From positions 248,001 to 312,000 of the forward strand of contig NZ_SNWD01000003.1 of assembly GCF_004361835.1 (NCBI RefSeq): a stretch of 64,000 nt of DNA, read 5' to 3'. The position numbers and the translations under genes were made by a program. How positions within the stretch are numbered: position 1 is the stretch's first letter; each line of letters begins with the position of its first letter. This document shows positions 45,513 through 54,616 of this stretch, in pieces. Source of the DNA: Stakelama pacifica. Lineage in GTDB: Bacteria; Pseudomonadota; Alphaproteobacteria; Sphingomonadales; Sphingomonadaceae. A model generated the notes under the pieces. That model was not told the origin of the DNA. It was given only the letters and a program-made list of their open reading frames with translations, and ran no database searches.

Positions 45513-47587
45513 CAGCCTTCGGCTTTCCTCCACCATGCGCTGGGTTCGAAGCGCTCGCCATATTCGTCGGCAAGCGCGGCCAGCGTCTGCCGCACATCGG
45601 TAAAGCCGCGCGAACGCGCATAATGGATCGGCCCGCCCCGGAACGGCGCAAAGCCGGTGCCGAAGATCATCGCGGCGTCGGCGCTGTCGGCATCGGCGAC
45701 GATCCCGCCATCGATGCAGCGCGCAACCGCGTCGAGCAGCGGCAGGACCAGCCGGTCGCGCATCGCCTCGGTGGGCGCTTGCTTAACCTTGTCCTTTTTG
45801 GGTTTTCCGTCCCAACCATAGTCATACAGCCCCTTGCCCGTCTTGCGACCCAGCTCACCCGCTGCAACCTTGTCGCGCAGCCATTGCGGGATTTCGGGCA
45901 TCGGCCGGTCGAGATCGCGCGCCAGCGATTCAGCAACGGCAAGGCAGATGTCGAGCCCGACCTGATCGGCGAGTTCGACCGGCCCCATGGGCATGCCGAA
46001 ATCTTCCGCCGCGGCGTCGATCCGCTCCTGCTGCTCGCCCTCATCGATCATCAGCAGCGCTTCGCCGAGATACGGCATCAGCGCGCGGTTGACGAGGAAG
46101 CCGGGCGAAGCCTTTACCGGCAGCGGCTGGCGCGAAATATCGCCGACGAATTTCAGCGCTGTCTCATACGCAGCGTCGCTCGATTTATCCTGCTTCACCA
46201 CCTCGACCAGTTCGAGCCGCGAGACGGGGTTGAAGAAGTGGATGCCGACGAACCGTTCGGGATTTTTCAGCCCCTTTGCCAGTTCGTTGAGGTCGAGGCT
46301 GGACGTGTTGGTGGCGAGCACTGCATCCGGCTTCATCTTCGCTTCAAGTCCGGCATAGATTTTGTGCTTCAGGTCGACGCGTTCGGGGGCGGCTTCGATG
46401 ATGAGGTCGGCGCTGACCACACCATCGCCCTTAGGATCGGGGATGAAGCGGTCGCGCGCGGCGAGCAGTTCGGGGCCATCCAGCTTGCGCTCGAACAGCT
46501 TGCTTGCCGATTTCATCGCCTTGCCCAAAGCCTCACGGCTGGGATCGGCGATGGTGACGGTCATGCCCTGAAGCGCTGCCCATGCGCCGATTTCCGCGCC
46601 CATCGTGCCAGCGCCGACGACATGAAGATGTTCGACGCCGGACTTGCCCTTGCCATTCGCCTTTAGCCGTTCGCGAAGGAAGAAGACGCGGATCAGGTTT
46701 TGCGTGGTTTCGGTGGGGAGCAGATTGGCGAAGCTCTCGCGCTCCGCTGCAAGCATATCGTCGAGCGATCCGCCATGATCTTCCCACAGGTCGATCAGTG
46801 CATAGGGGCTGTCATAATGTTCGCTGGGCGCCTGCTTCTCGGTCTCGGCGCGCATCTGACGCGCGATCGCGACGCGGGCGGGATAGAAATTCATCGCGCC
46901 AGCCATCGCGCCGGGCGATTTGCGCTCCACCTTGCCGGTGAGCACGGCATTTACCGCGTTGGAGATATCGCGTTCGGGAACCACCAGATCGACGATGCCG
47001 AGACGCTTTGCCTTTTTCGCCTTTTTGGTCTTGCCGGTCAGCATCATCTTCATCGCCTCGACAGGGGCGATGCGATGGGTCAGGCGGGCAGTGCCGCCAA
47101 GCCCGGGATGCAGGCCGACCAGCACTTCGGGAAAGCCGAAGCTTGCATCTTCGCGGGCGACAATGAAGTCGCAGGCAAGCGCGAGTTCCAGCCCGCCGCC
47201 GACGCAGATGCCATGCGCGACACAGACGGTCGGGATGTCGAGCGCAGCAACGCGATCGACGACTGCATTGGCCTCTTCGATCTTCGCCTTGATCTCATCA
47301 TTGCCCTTCAACCCTTTGAACTGGTTGAGGTCGGCGCCCGCCGCAAAGCCCGATTGCTTCGCCGAACGGAAGATCACCGCTTCCCAGCCGCCGCCCTCAA
47401 CCTCGTCGAGCAGTGCGTCGAGTTCGCGGAAAACCGGCTCGTTGAAGGTATTGACCGCCACATCCTGACGATCGAGAACGAGCCAGAGCCGCTTGCCGTC
47501 CTCATGCTTGATCCAATGGGTGCCGCGAATGCCGGTGGTGCCGGTGAGCGGCGTGGGACTGAGAAATTCTTTCGCACTTTTGGTCAT
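45512..47587 (-). CDS. fadJ: fatty acid oxidation enoyl-CoA hydratase/3-hydroxyacyl-CoA dehydrogenase
   Basis: A 691-residue bifunctional enzyme. The N-terminal crotonase half (about 1-280) has FAAGADLNQFKG and CVGGGLELALACDF for the oxyanion hole. The C-terminal half has the NAD site VVGAGTMGAEIGAWAALQG and the dehydrogenase HFFNPVSRLELVEVV. It performs the second and third beta-oxidation steps. I use fadJ for the general type; fadB is an equally fair label. Start ATG 47587 overlaps the thiolase stop (TAATG). Confidence 0.93.
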   Translation of the reverse strand: MTKSAKEFLSPTPLTGTTGIRGTHWIKHEDGKRLWLVLDRQDVAVNTFNEPVFRELDALLDEVEGGGWEAVIFRSAKQSGFAAGADLNQFKGLKGNDEIKAKIEEANAVVDRVAALDIPTVCVAHGICVGGGLELALACDFIVAREDASFGFPEVLVGLHPGLGGTARLTHRIAPVEAMKMMLTGKTKKAKKAKRLGIVDLVVPERDISNAVNAVLTGKVERKSPGAMAGAMNFYPARVAIARQMRAETEKQAPSEHYDSPYALIDLWEDHGGSLDDMLAAERESFANLLPTETTQNLIRVFFLRERLKANGKGKSGVEHLHVVGAGTMGAEIGAWAALQGMTVTIADPSREALGKAMKSASKLFERKLDGPELLAARDRFIPDPKGDGVVSADLIIEAAPERVDLKHKIYAGLEAKMKPDAVLATNTSSLDLNELAKGLKNPERFVGIHFFNPVSRLELVEVVKQDKSSDAAYETALKFVGDISRQPLPVKASPGFLVNRALMPYLGEALLMIDEGEQQERIDAAAEDFGMPMGPVELADQVGLDICLAVAESLARDLDRPMPEIPQWLRDKVAAGELGRKTGKGLYDYGWDGKPKKDKVKQAPTEAMRDRLVLPLLDAVARCIDGGIVADADSADAAMIFGTGFAPFRGGPIHYARSRGFTDVRQTLAALADEYGERFEPSAWWRKAEG

Positions 47588-48849
47588 TACAGCGCCTCCA
47601 CCAGCATTGATCCGCCCTGACCGCCGCCGACACATTCGGTGGCGATCCCCTTTTTGCCGCCGGTGCGGCGCATAGCGTTGATAAGGTGAAGCACGATCCG
47701 GGTGCCGCTGGTGCCGACCGGATGGCCAAGGCTGATCGCCCCGCCATCGACATTCAGCTTGTCGCGGTCGATCCTGCCAGCCGCACCTTCAAGGCCCAGC
47801 ACCTCGCGGCAGAATTGCGCGTCTTCCCATGCGGCGAGACAACCGAGCACCTGCGCAGCAAAGGCTTCGTTCAGTTCCCAGGTGTCGATATCCGACAGCG
47901 TCAGTCCGGCGCGCTGCATCAGCGGGGTCGAGCTCATCACCGGGCCGAGACCCATGATATCTGGCGCGAGCGCTGCCCATTCGCTGTCGACGATCTTCGC
48001 AATCGGCTCCAGCTTATGCTCTTTCACCGCCTCTTCGGAGGCGAGGATCATCCAGCAGGCACCGTCGGTGACCTGACTGGAATTGCCCGCAGTCACATCG
48101 CCATATTTTTCGAAGACCGGCTTCAGCTTGGCGAGCGATTCGATGCTGCTGTCGGGGCGGACGCCGTCGTCATGGTCATAGACGGTGCCGTCGGGGGCGA
48201 ACATCAGTTCGACCTCGTCATCGAGCCAGCCCTCTTTCTGCGCACGGGCGAGGCGATGATGGCTTTCCATCGCATAATTATCCATCTGCCAGCGGCTGAT
48301 GCCGAAGCGATGCGCGACGACTTCCGCCGTCTGACCCATCATCAGCCCGGTGACCGGATCGGTAAGCCCCTGTTTCAGGCCGATTTCGGGGTTGAGATAG
48401 GAAAAGTCGAAGGCACGAAGCGCGGCAAGCTGCTGCCCCGTTGTCTTTGCCGACTGGAATTTGCCGAGCCAGCCAGCCGCCTTGTCCGACAGGATCAGCG
48501 GTGCGCGGCTGAGCGCCTCGGTGCCGCCCGCGAGGACAAGGTCGATATCGCCATGTGCGATGTTGCGGAACGCATCGTCGAGCGACTGCATCCCCGACCC
48601 GCAATTGCGGTGGACGGTCCATGCCGGCATTTCGTCGCCGCAGCCGAGCCGCAGCGCCGCGACGCGGGCGACGTTCATTTCGCCCGCAATCTGGTTGGCA
48701 CAGCCTAAAATCACCTGATCAAAGGCGGTAGGCGAAAAACGCTGTCGCATCAGCAGCGGACGGCCGCATTGTACGGCCAGATCCGCAGGGCTGAACGGAC
48801 CGGGCTTGCCGCGCGCCTTGATAAACGGCGTGCGACTGCCGTCGATCAC
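47587..48849 (-). CDS. fadA: acetyl-CoA acyltransferase (thiolase)
   Basis: A 420-residue thiolase. Nucleophile C83 lies in HRNCGSGMQSL, the general-base motif SLGHPVGTSGTRI and the second cysteine ECVGGGQGGSM are intact, as is NEAFAAQVL. It cleaves 3-ketoacyl-CoA in the last beta-oxidation step. GTG start overlaps the fadE stop by four bases; a typical Tyr-Val lead-in seems to have been absorbed by that overlap. Confidence 0.94.
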   Translation of the reverse strand: MIDGSRTPFIKARGKPGPFSPADLAVQCGRPLLMRQRFSPTAFDQVILGCANQIAGEMNVARVAALRLGCGDEMPAWTVHRNCGSGMQSLDDAFRNIAHGDIDLVLAGGTEALSRAPLILSDKAAGWLGKFQSAKTTGQQLAALRAFDFSYLNPEIGLKQGLTDPVTGLMMGQTAEVVAHRFGISRWQMDNYAMESHHRLARAQKEGWLDDEVELMFAPDGTVYDHDDGVRPDSSIESLAKLKPVFEKYGDVTAGNSSQVTDGACWMILASEEAVKEHKLEPIAKIVDSEWAALAPDIMGLGPVMSSTPLMQRAGLTLSDIDTWELNEAFAAQVLGCLAAWEDAQFCREVLGLEGAAGRIDRDKLNVDGGAISLGHPVGTSGTRIVLHLINAMRRTGGKKGIATECVGGGQGGSMLVEAL

Positions 48850-51089
48850 ATAGACTGGACGAGCTTCAGATCTGGCTGTTCGGGTGATGGTCCCTGCTCC
48901 TTCTTCTTGGCGAGGCCGGTAAGCTCTGCCGGATCGAAATCATCGGTGGCGACGACGCGCGCCACGGCTTCACGCGTTTCGGCAACGGCCGCACGCTCTG
49001 CATCGTTCAATGCGTCTTCGCCCTGTTTGCGCAACCGGTCACGTAAGATCTGGGTACGTTCGACCAGCTCCATCGCATGTTCGAGTTGCGCCACAGGCTG
49101 ATGTTCGGGGCCGATATGCACGCCGCAGGCGATGCGGTCACGCTGCGGCCCGCGCTTCATCAGCATATCGGCACAGGCGAAGATGGTATCGTCGCTGGCC
49201 CCGCGCGGATGGCTGCGGAACGGCAGGCTGACGAGACGCATGATCTTGTCGAGCACCGGCAGCGGGAAATTGACGAAGATGGCGTCGAACCGCTCCTCGA
49301 TCCGGGCAAAGCCGGTGGCGCAATTCCATTCGACCAGCGGCAGATCCTCTTCGAGACAGCCTTCGTCTTCCCAGCGCTTGAGCACTGCGCTCAACAGGTA
49401 CAGTTCGGACAGAATGTCGCCATAGCGCGCGGAAATCGATTCCTTGCGCTTCAGCGTGCCGCCGAGCGAGATCAGCGCGACCTCCGCCGCCGTGGCGAGC
49501 GCAGCGGCATAGCGCGACATCTGCTTGTAATAGCCCTTGATCGGACCGGCATCGGGCGCGCTGGCAACGGCACCGCCCGACCACGACGCCGCGAGCGACG
49601 TGCCGAGATTTTTGAAGATATGCCCGGCATGGCCCCACACCGTGTCATCGAACTTCTCGATCGCGCCCTCGCCTTCGGTGCCCAGCGCTTCCATCTCATC
49701 AAGCAGATAAGGATGGTCGCGGGTCGCGCCCTGACCGAAAATGATCAGGCTGCGCGTCACGATATTTGCGCCTTCCACCGTGATGCCCACCGGCACCGAG
49801 CGATAGACATTGCCGAGATAGTTGAGCGGACCGTCGATAATCGCCTTGCCGCCATGCACGTCCATCGCATCGTCAACGACCTGACGCATCCGCGTGGTGG
49901 CGTGATATTTCATGATGGCGGAGACAATTGCGGGGTGATGCCCCTGATCGATCCCGGCGCAGGTGAAGCGACGCGCCGCCTCAAGCTGATAAGCAAGCCC
50001 GGCGATGCGGCCCAGCCGTTCCTTCACGCCTTCGAACTTGCCGACCGGGATACCGAACTGTTCGCGAATACGGGCATAGGCGCCGGTGGTGCGCGCGGCG
50101 AGCACGGCGGCCGCAGTTGCCTGTGTCGGAAGCGATATGCCGCGACCAGCGGCAAGCGCGGCCATCAGCATCTTCCAGCCCTGACCGATCTGCTCCTGCC
50201 CGCCGATGATCGCGTCGAGCGGCACGAACACATCCTTGCCGCGGACGGGGCCGTTCTGAAACGCCTGAAAACTCGGCAGGTGGCGGCGGCCATGTTCGAC
50301 GCCGGGCGTATCCGTGGGGACGAGCGCAACCGTAATGCCAAGCTCTTCCTTATCGCCCAGGAGATGATCGGGGTCGGACAGTTTGAAGGCAAGGCCGAGC
50401 ACCGTCGCGATCGGCGCGAGCGTGATATAGCGTTTGGAGAAGGTGATGCGCATCCCCAGCACCTCCTTGCCATCGACCGTCTGTTTGCAGACGACGCCAT
50501 GATCGACCATCGAAGAGGCATCCGAGCCGGCTTCATCGCTGGTCAGCGCGAAGCACGGGATTTCGCGGCCATCGGCAAGGCGCGGCAACCAATGGTCGCG
50601 CTGCTCCTGCGTACCGAATTGCAGCAGCAATTCGCCAGGCCCGAGCGAGTTGGGAACCATGACCGTTACGGCGCCAGCGACCGAGCGGGTGGAGATACGC
50701 TTCACCACCTCGCTATGCGCGTAGGCGCCGAAGCCGAGGCCGCCATATTCCTTGGGAATGATCATCCCGAAGAATTTGTCGCGCTTCAGCGTGTCCCAGA
50801 CATCGGGCGGCAGATCGAGATCCTCCGCCGAAATCTTCCATTCGTCGAGGCGGTCGCAAAGGTCGGCAACCGGGCCGTCGATAAACGCCTGCTCCTCTGC
50901 GGTGAGCGAGGCAGGCTTCATATCGCGCATCGCCTGCCAGTCGGGGGCGCCCGAAAACAGCTCGCGATCCCACCAGGTGTCACCCGCTTCCATCGCTTCG
51001 CGTTCCGTAGACGAAAGCGATGGCAGTGCATTTTTAGCCAGATTGAAAATCGGCTTTGAAAGCAGGTTGATACGGATCTTGTCGAGCAT
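48846..51089 (-). CDS. fadE: FadE-type acyl-CoA dehydrogenase
   Basis: A 747-residue flavoenzyme of the long FadE class (E. coli FadE is 814). The FAD/substrate motif CFALTSDEAGSDASS, catalytic-region segments DVHGGKAIIDGPLNYLGNVYRSVPVGITVEG and the extra C-terminal domain (DUF1974-like, from about residue 450) are present. It makes the first oxidation of acyl-CoA. ATG 51089 has AAGGA eight bases upstream. First gene of a four-gene operon fadE, fadA, fadJ, acetyl-CoA hydrolase/transferase. Confidence 0.94.
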   Translation of the reverse strand: MLDKIRINLLSKPIFNLAKNALPSLSSTEREAMEAGDTWWDRELFSGAPDWQAMRDMKPASLTAEEQAFIDGPVADLCDRLDEWKISAEDLDLPPDVWDTLKRDKFFGMIIPKEYGGLGFGAYAHSEVVKRISTRSVAGAVTVMVPNSLGPGELLLQFGTQEQRDHWLPRLADGREIPCFALTSDEAGSDASSMVDHGVVCKQTVDGKEVLGMRITFSKRYITLAPIATVLGLAFKLSDPDHLLGDKEELGITVALVPTDTPGVEHGRRHLPSFQAFQNGPVRGKDVFVPLDAIIGGQEQIGQGWKMLMAALAAGRGISLPTQATAAAVLAARTTGAYARIREQFGIPVGKFEGVKERLGRIAGLAYQLEAARRFTCAGIDQGHHPAIVSAIMKYHATTRMRQVVDDAMDVHGGKAIIDGPLNYLGNVYRSVPVGITVEGANIVTRSLIIFGQGATRDHPYLLDEMEALGTEGEGAIEKFDDTVWGHAGHIFKNLGTSLAASWSGGAVASAPDAGPIKGYYKQMSRYAAALATAAEVALISLGGTLKRKESISARYGDILSELYLLSAVLKRWEDEGCLEEDLPLVEWNCATGFARIEERFDAIFVNFPLPVLDKIMRLVSLPFRSHPRGASDDTIFACADMLMKRGPQRDRIACGVHIGPEHQPVAQLEHAMELVERTQILRDRLRKQGEDALNDAERAAVAETREAVARVVATDDFDPAELTGLAKKKEQGPSPEQPDLKLVQSM

Positions 51090-51510
51090 GGTCACTGTCC
51101 TTGGGTACGGTGAAAAGCATCGCGTTTCCGCCATGCTTTCGCTTTCTAAAATGACCCGGCACGCGCGTTGGTTCCCTGATCCGCGCGCGAAATCAGCAGC
51201 TATGGAGCCGCGCGATGTTCCTCCCCTGTTCCGATCTCCGCATATAACGTTACGGCAGTGCGAGCGCGCCGCATCGCAGCGAATCGACAAATACCTCGGG
51301 CGCCGTACGATGCCGCGCTTGCCCGCCATGGCGGAGCGTTCCGAAGAGGCATGAAAATCGCGTCCGGCATCGGTCGCGGACGGCACGATCTTCACCAGTA
51401 AGCCCGTTCAGACAAAGCGGAATGTGCCATCGCGGCGCAACATGCCCTATCCGGCCTGTTTGTCTGCCATCTTGACGTGAGCCTTCGCATACGCAAAGCA
51501 GCGCCTCGCT
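51090..51510. other. divergent intergenic region between fadE and a lipoprotein gene
   Basis: 421 bases with no believable gene. An exact 8-base palindrome TAACGTTA at 51245-51252 sits about 155 bases before fadE and could be half of a regulator site, but there is no second copy to support it. No EcfG box in correct spacing toward fadE was found. Confidence 0.4.
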
Positions 51511-51891
51511 ATGATCAAACGCATCCTCCCCCTCGCCGCCGCGCTCATCGCGCTCCCCCTCGCCGCATGCAACAAAGACAAGCCGGAAGAGGTGACCAGC
51601 ACCTCGCCCGATCCGATGGCGTCGAAGCTTGCCAATGCGCCTGCGGTCGAGCTGCCGCCGTCGATCAAGGCCAGCAAATCGCTGCGTTGCAGTGACAACA
51701 GCCTGCTTTATGTCGACTTCTTCTCCGGCGATAAGCAGGTCAATGTTCGCACGAAGGAAGACGGCACCGCCACCACGCTGAAGTCGGAAACGGCCGGCGG
51801 CCCCTGGACCAGCGGTGAAGACAAATTGTCGGGCGACGAAAACAAGGTCACCTATACCCATGACGGTAAGTCGCTGACCTGCCACACCTAA
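51511..51891 (+). CDS. small lipoprotein, possibly MliC-like
   Basis: A 126-residue lipoprotein. Signal peptide and lipobox are clear (ALIALPLAAC, lipidated C20), followed by a charged linker and a domain of about 70 residues containing two cysteines (SLRCSDNSLLYVDFF and SLTCHT), a Gly-rich turn (TAGGPW) and a beta-rich pattern. The spacing resembles membrane-bound lysozyme inhibitors of the MliC family (C near start, G-x-W-like turn, C at the end), but the match is loose. The start has no good ribosome binding site. A strong terminator follows at 51940. Confidence 0.75.
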   Translation: MIKRILPLAAALIALPLAACNKDKPEEVTSTSPDPMASKLANAPAVELPPSIKASKSLRCSDNSLLYVDFFSGDKQVNVRTKEDGTATTLKSETAGGPWTSGEDKLSGDENKVTYTHDGKSLTCHT

Positions 51892-51939
51892 TCGCGATCG
51901 GGCCGGTTCTTAGGGGCTGGTTTCTTATCTGACAGGACA

Positions 51940-51967
51940 AAGGCCGGCCATTCGCGCCGGCCTTTTT
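51940..51967 (+). terminator. rho-independent terminator after the lipoprotein gene
   Basis: Perfect 9-base-pair stem AAGGCCGGC/GCCGGCCTT with a 7-base loop, followed by three further T. It separates the lipoprotein gene from the ParA gene at 52040. Confidence 0.88.
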
Positions 51968-52039
51968 CCTGCGCATTCCCCTTGCACCGCGCCGCTTCGC
52001 AGGCCAGTTTTGCCGGGCAATTCAGCCAAAGGAGGGAAT

Positions 52040-52777
52040 GTGGCGACGATCGCCGTCTACAGTCTCAAAGGCGGTGTCGGAAAAACGACGCTGGCCGTCA
52101 ATCTGGCCTGGTGCGCGGCGCGCAACTCGGCGCGGCGGACCCTGTTATGGGATCTCGATCCGCAGGCTGCGTCGACCTATATTCTGACGCCCCGGAAAAA
52201 GCAGGGCGATCGTGCGCAGGCGATTTTCACCAAAGATGTTGCTGCCCGCAAGCTGGTACGCCACAGCGATGTCGAGGGACTCGACCTGATCGGGGCGGAT
52301 CGGTCGCTGCGCCAGCTCGACCACGTGTTTCACGAACTGGACAAGAAGAAGCGGCTGGCCAAATTGCTGGGCGAACTGGACGGCGATTATGATCGGCTGG
52401 TGCTCGATTGCCCGCCCGGCCTTACCGAAACCAGCGAACAGGTGATGCGCGCCGCCGATATCATCATCGTGCCGGTCGTCCCCTCCCCTTTATCGATCCG
52501 CGCCTTTCAGGAGATGGAGGAGCATATCGCGAAGCTAGGCAAAAAGGGCGCGCCGCTGATGCCGGTGCATTCTATGGTCGATCGTCGCCGCACGCTGCAT
52601 CGCGAGAGCATCGAACGCCATCCCGAATGGCCGGTCATTCCCATGGCGAGCGCGATCGAGGCGATGGGCGTGCATCGCGCGCCGCTCGGCAGCTATTCGC
52701 CGCGCAGCGCGGCCAGCAAGGCTTTTGCCGATCTCTGGCGCGCGATCGAGACGCGGCTTGCCGGGCGGGGGAAATGA
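52040..52777 (+). CDS. ParA/MinD-family ATPase, orphan copy
   Basis: A 245-residue cytoplasmic P-loop ATPase. The deviant Walker A KGGVGKTT lies at residues 10-17, the Asp of switch I in WDLDPQAAS, and the Walker B-like LVLDCPPG later. No parB lies next to it, so it is not an ordinary chromosome partition pair. The best guess is a positioning ATPase for some cell component. GTG 52040 is preceded by AGGAGG at four bases. Its stop overlaps the start of aat. Confidence 0.88.
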   Translation: MATIAVYSLKGGVGKTTLAVNLAWCAARNSARRTLLWDLDPQAASTYILTPRKKQGDRAQAIFTKDVAARKLVRHSDVEGLDLIGADRSLRQLDHVFHELDKKKRLAKLLGELDGDYDRLVLDCPPGLTETSEQVMRAADIIIVPVVPSPLSIRAFQEMEEHIAKLGKKGAPLMPVHSMVDRRRTLHRESIERHPEWPVIPMASAIEAMGVHRAPLGSYSPRSAASKAFADLWRAIETRLAGRGK

Positions 52778-53502
52778 GCGGCCGCTTGAGCCAGCTCGAT
52801 CCGCAGCTCGTGCTGCGAGCTTATGCCATGGGCGTATTCCCGATGGCCGATCATCGCGATGCCGCCAATGTTTTCTGGGTGGAACCGAAACTGCGCGGCA
52901 TCATGCCGCTCGACGGGTTCCATTTGTCGCGCTCGCTCAAAAAGACGATCAATTCGAACCGGTTTCGCGTCACCGCCGACACCGCCTTCGCCGATATCAT
53001 CGCGCTGTGCGCCGAATCCGCTGAGGATCGGCCCGATACCTGGATCAACCCGGCGATCGAAGACGTGTTCGGCACGCTGCACGAAGCGGGCTATGCGCAT
53101 TCGATCGAGTGCTGGCTCGACGGCGAGCTGGTCGGCGGCCTCTACGGCCTTGCGCTGGGCCGCGCCTTTTTCGGCGAAAGCATGGTCAGCCGCGCCCGCG
53201 ATGCGTCGAAGGTCGCGATAGCATGGCTGGTCGCGCGGCTGAAAGTGGGCGGCTTCACGCTGCTCGACTGTCAGTTTCAGACCGATCATCTCGCTTCGCT
53301 GGGCGCGATCGAAATCCCGCGCGACGATTATGTCGGATTGCTCTCCGCAGCTGTCGGGGACGGCGTTTCGGCGGGGACCGGTTCGCTGCCCTGCGCAGGT
53401 GCCGATTTCTTCGCGCTGGAGCGGCTTGCCGGAGAACCGGACGAAACCGGCTCGCCACCCTCCGGAAAGCTCATCTCGCAGCTTTTGGGCCAGACATCGT
53501 AA
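52774..53502 (+). CDS. aat: leucyl/phenylalanyl-tRNA--protein transferase
   Basis: A 242-residue N-end rule enzyme that adds Leu or Phe to proteins with N-terminal Arg or Lys, marking them for ClpS/ClpAP. Motifs: RAYAMGVFPMAD, WVEPKLRGIMPLDGFH, VTADTAFADIIALCA, HSIECWLDGELVGGLYGLALGRAFFGESM and LLDCQFQTDHLASLGA. It ends with GKLISQLLGQTS. ATGA overlap with the ParA gene. The last 175 bases overlap the 3' end of the DUF2155 gene on the other strand. Confidence 0.93.
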   Translation: MSGRLSQLDPQLVLRAYAMGVFPMADHRDAANVFWVEPKLRGIMPLDGFHLSRSLKKTINSNRFRVTADTAFADIIALCAESAEDRPDTWINPAIEDVFGTLHEAGYAHSIECWLDGELVGGLYGLALGRAFFGESMVSRARDASKVAIAWLVARLKVGGFTLLDCQFQTDHLASLGAIEIPRDDYVGLLSAAVGDGVSAGTGSLPCAGADFFALERLAGEPDETGSPPSGKLISQLLGQTS

Positions 53503-54020
53503 ACCGGGTCCTGCACGACATTCAGCGCCGGGCGTTCCTTATAGAGCCAGCCCGAAAAGACCCGTTTCCAGCTTTTCTGATCCGCCTGCAGGCGATCGAC
53601 CTGAACAAAGGCACCGGTATACTCTTCGGGCTCCCAGGGAGCGGTCCGCTCACACGCCCGAAGCCGCACGGTCAGCCCGCCGAGGCGAGCCGATTGCCCG
53701 GGCTTCAGCCTGATATCCCGGGTCTGGCCATTGCGCTTGTTGAGGATGCCTAATGTCGCGACGCGCTCTTTCATCGGCGTCGCGCCCTTATTGGGATCGT
53801 TCAGGCTGTCGACCTGAACCGTGACGATGTCCGAATTGCCGCTGCCCCGGTCGAGCACGGCAAGCTCATCGGTTTCGGGAGCAGCCTGAGGAGCGGTCGG
53901 GCGGTGGCTGCGCCGATAGGCCTCAATGCCCTGCCACACGCCGATGCCGATCAGCACGGCGGCGATCAGGCCGCCGCCCCACAGGAGCAGCCGCTTACGA
54001 TTCACGCGTCCGGCGTCCAT
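53328..54020 (-). CDS. DUF2155 domain membrane protein
   Basis: A 230-residue protein with one N-terminal membrane helix (about 11-29) and a conserved periplasmic DUF2155 domain (about 85-182: GILNKRNGQTRDIRLKPGQ, ACERTAPWEPEEYTGAFVQVD, FSGWLYKERPALNVVQDPVYDVWP). A proline- and serine-rich tail of about 45 residues is encoded by DNA that also codes for the C-terminus of aat. Function unknown; found widely in alphaproteobacteria next to NDUFA12-like genes. ATG 54020 starts inside the upstream gene; a GTG at 54005 would give a 4-base overlap (GTGA) instead. Confidence 0.85.
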   Translation of the reverse strand: MDAGRVNRKRLLLWGGGLIAAVLIGIGVWQGIEAYRRSHRPTAPQAAPETDELAVLDRGSGNSDIVTVQVDSLNDPNKGATPMKERVATLGILNKRNGQTRDIRLKPGQSARLGGLTVRLRACERTAPWEPEEYTGAFVQVDRLQADQKSWKRVFSGWLYKERPALNVVQDPVYDVWPKSCEMSFPEGGEPVSSGSPASRSSAKKSAPAQGSEPVPAETPSPTAAESNPT

Positions 54021-54394
54021 GCCTCATAATCGCCGGTCGCGCGGACCCGCGCTCCGCCAAGATCGAGCGCACCGGGCGGACGATAGGCCAGCGCCGTACC
54101 GGTCAGATTCGCGGTCGCCGGCTTTTCCCAGCGACGGACCGGCGGCAGCGCGCGATCGGGCACATCGTCGATCTGATGATGCAGCCAGCTGAACCATTCG
54201 GGCGGCACCCGGCTGGCATCGTTCGCACCGTTATAGATGACCCAACGGCGCGCACGACCGTGCATGTCGGTGCCGCCCTCATAATACAGGTTGCCCAGAT
54301 CGTCTTCGCCGACCTGCTTCTTGCCCGACAGGCCGAGACGAGTGCCGAAGGTGGCGCCGTTCCACCAGGTGAAGATCGTTGAAAGGATGCCCAT
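54002..54394 (-). CDS. NDUFA12-like NADH:ubiquinone oxidoreductase accessory protein
   Basis: A 130-residue protein of the NDUFA12/B17.2 family. Diagnostic stretches are TFGTRLGLSGKKQVGEDDLGNLYYEGG, RRWVIYNGANDASRVPPEWFSWLH and WEKPATANLTGTALAYRPPGAL. In alphaproteobacteria and mitochondria it belongs to complex I. Complex I genes are not in this window, which is usual. Coupled with the DUF2155 gene. Confidence 0.93.
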   Translation of the reverse strand: MGILSTIFTWWNGATFGTRLGLSGKKQVGEDDLGNLYYEGGTDMHGRARRWVIYNGANDASRVPPEWFSWLHHQIDDVPDRALPPVRRWEKPATANLTGTALAYRPPGALDLGGARVRATGDYEAWTPDA

Positions 54395-54616
54395 GACCTG
54401 CGCGATTACCGCGATGCAGGCCGAACGGCAACTATCCTTTGCAACCCGCGTCCGCTTTTTAGGCTTGCCCCGGTGATGCGCCCCCCGGCACCCAGTATCG
54501 GTTTGTCCGCCAATCGCGCGGGCGAACCGGGGCGCTTTACAGCATCATGCCGTCATATCAGGCTCTGGCAGGTCTGAACTCCGGGTCGTGACCGCGAGGA
54601 GCAATGCACCCTGACA

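Noticed and set aside
51245-51252. TAACGTTA palindrome as a fatty-acid regulator site upstream of fadE
   Set aside because: Only eight bases and a single copy, with no neighbouring TetR or FadR gene; too short to support an operator call.
54395-54616. Signal recognition particle RNA in the gap before the NDUFA12-like gene
   Set aside because: A GGCAGGTCTGAA stretch recalls the SRP RNA loop, but the conserved GGTCCGGAAGGAAGCAGC segment and the flanking helix are absent.
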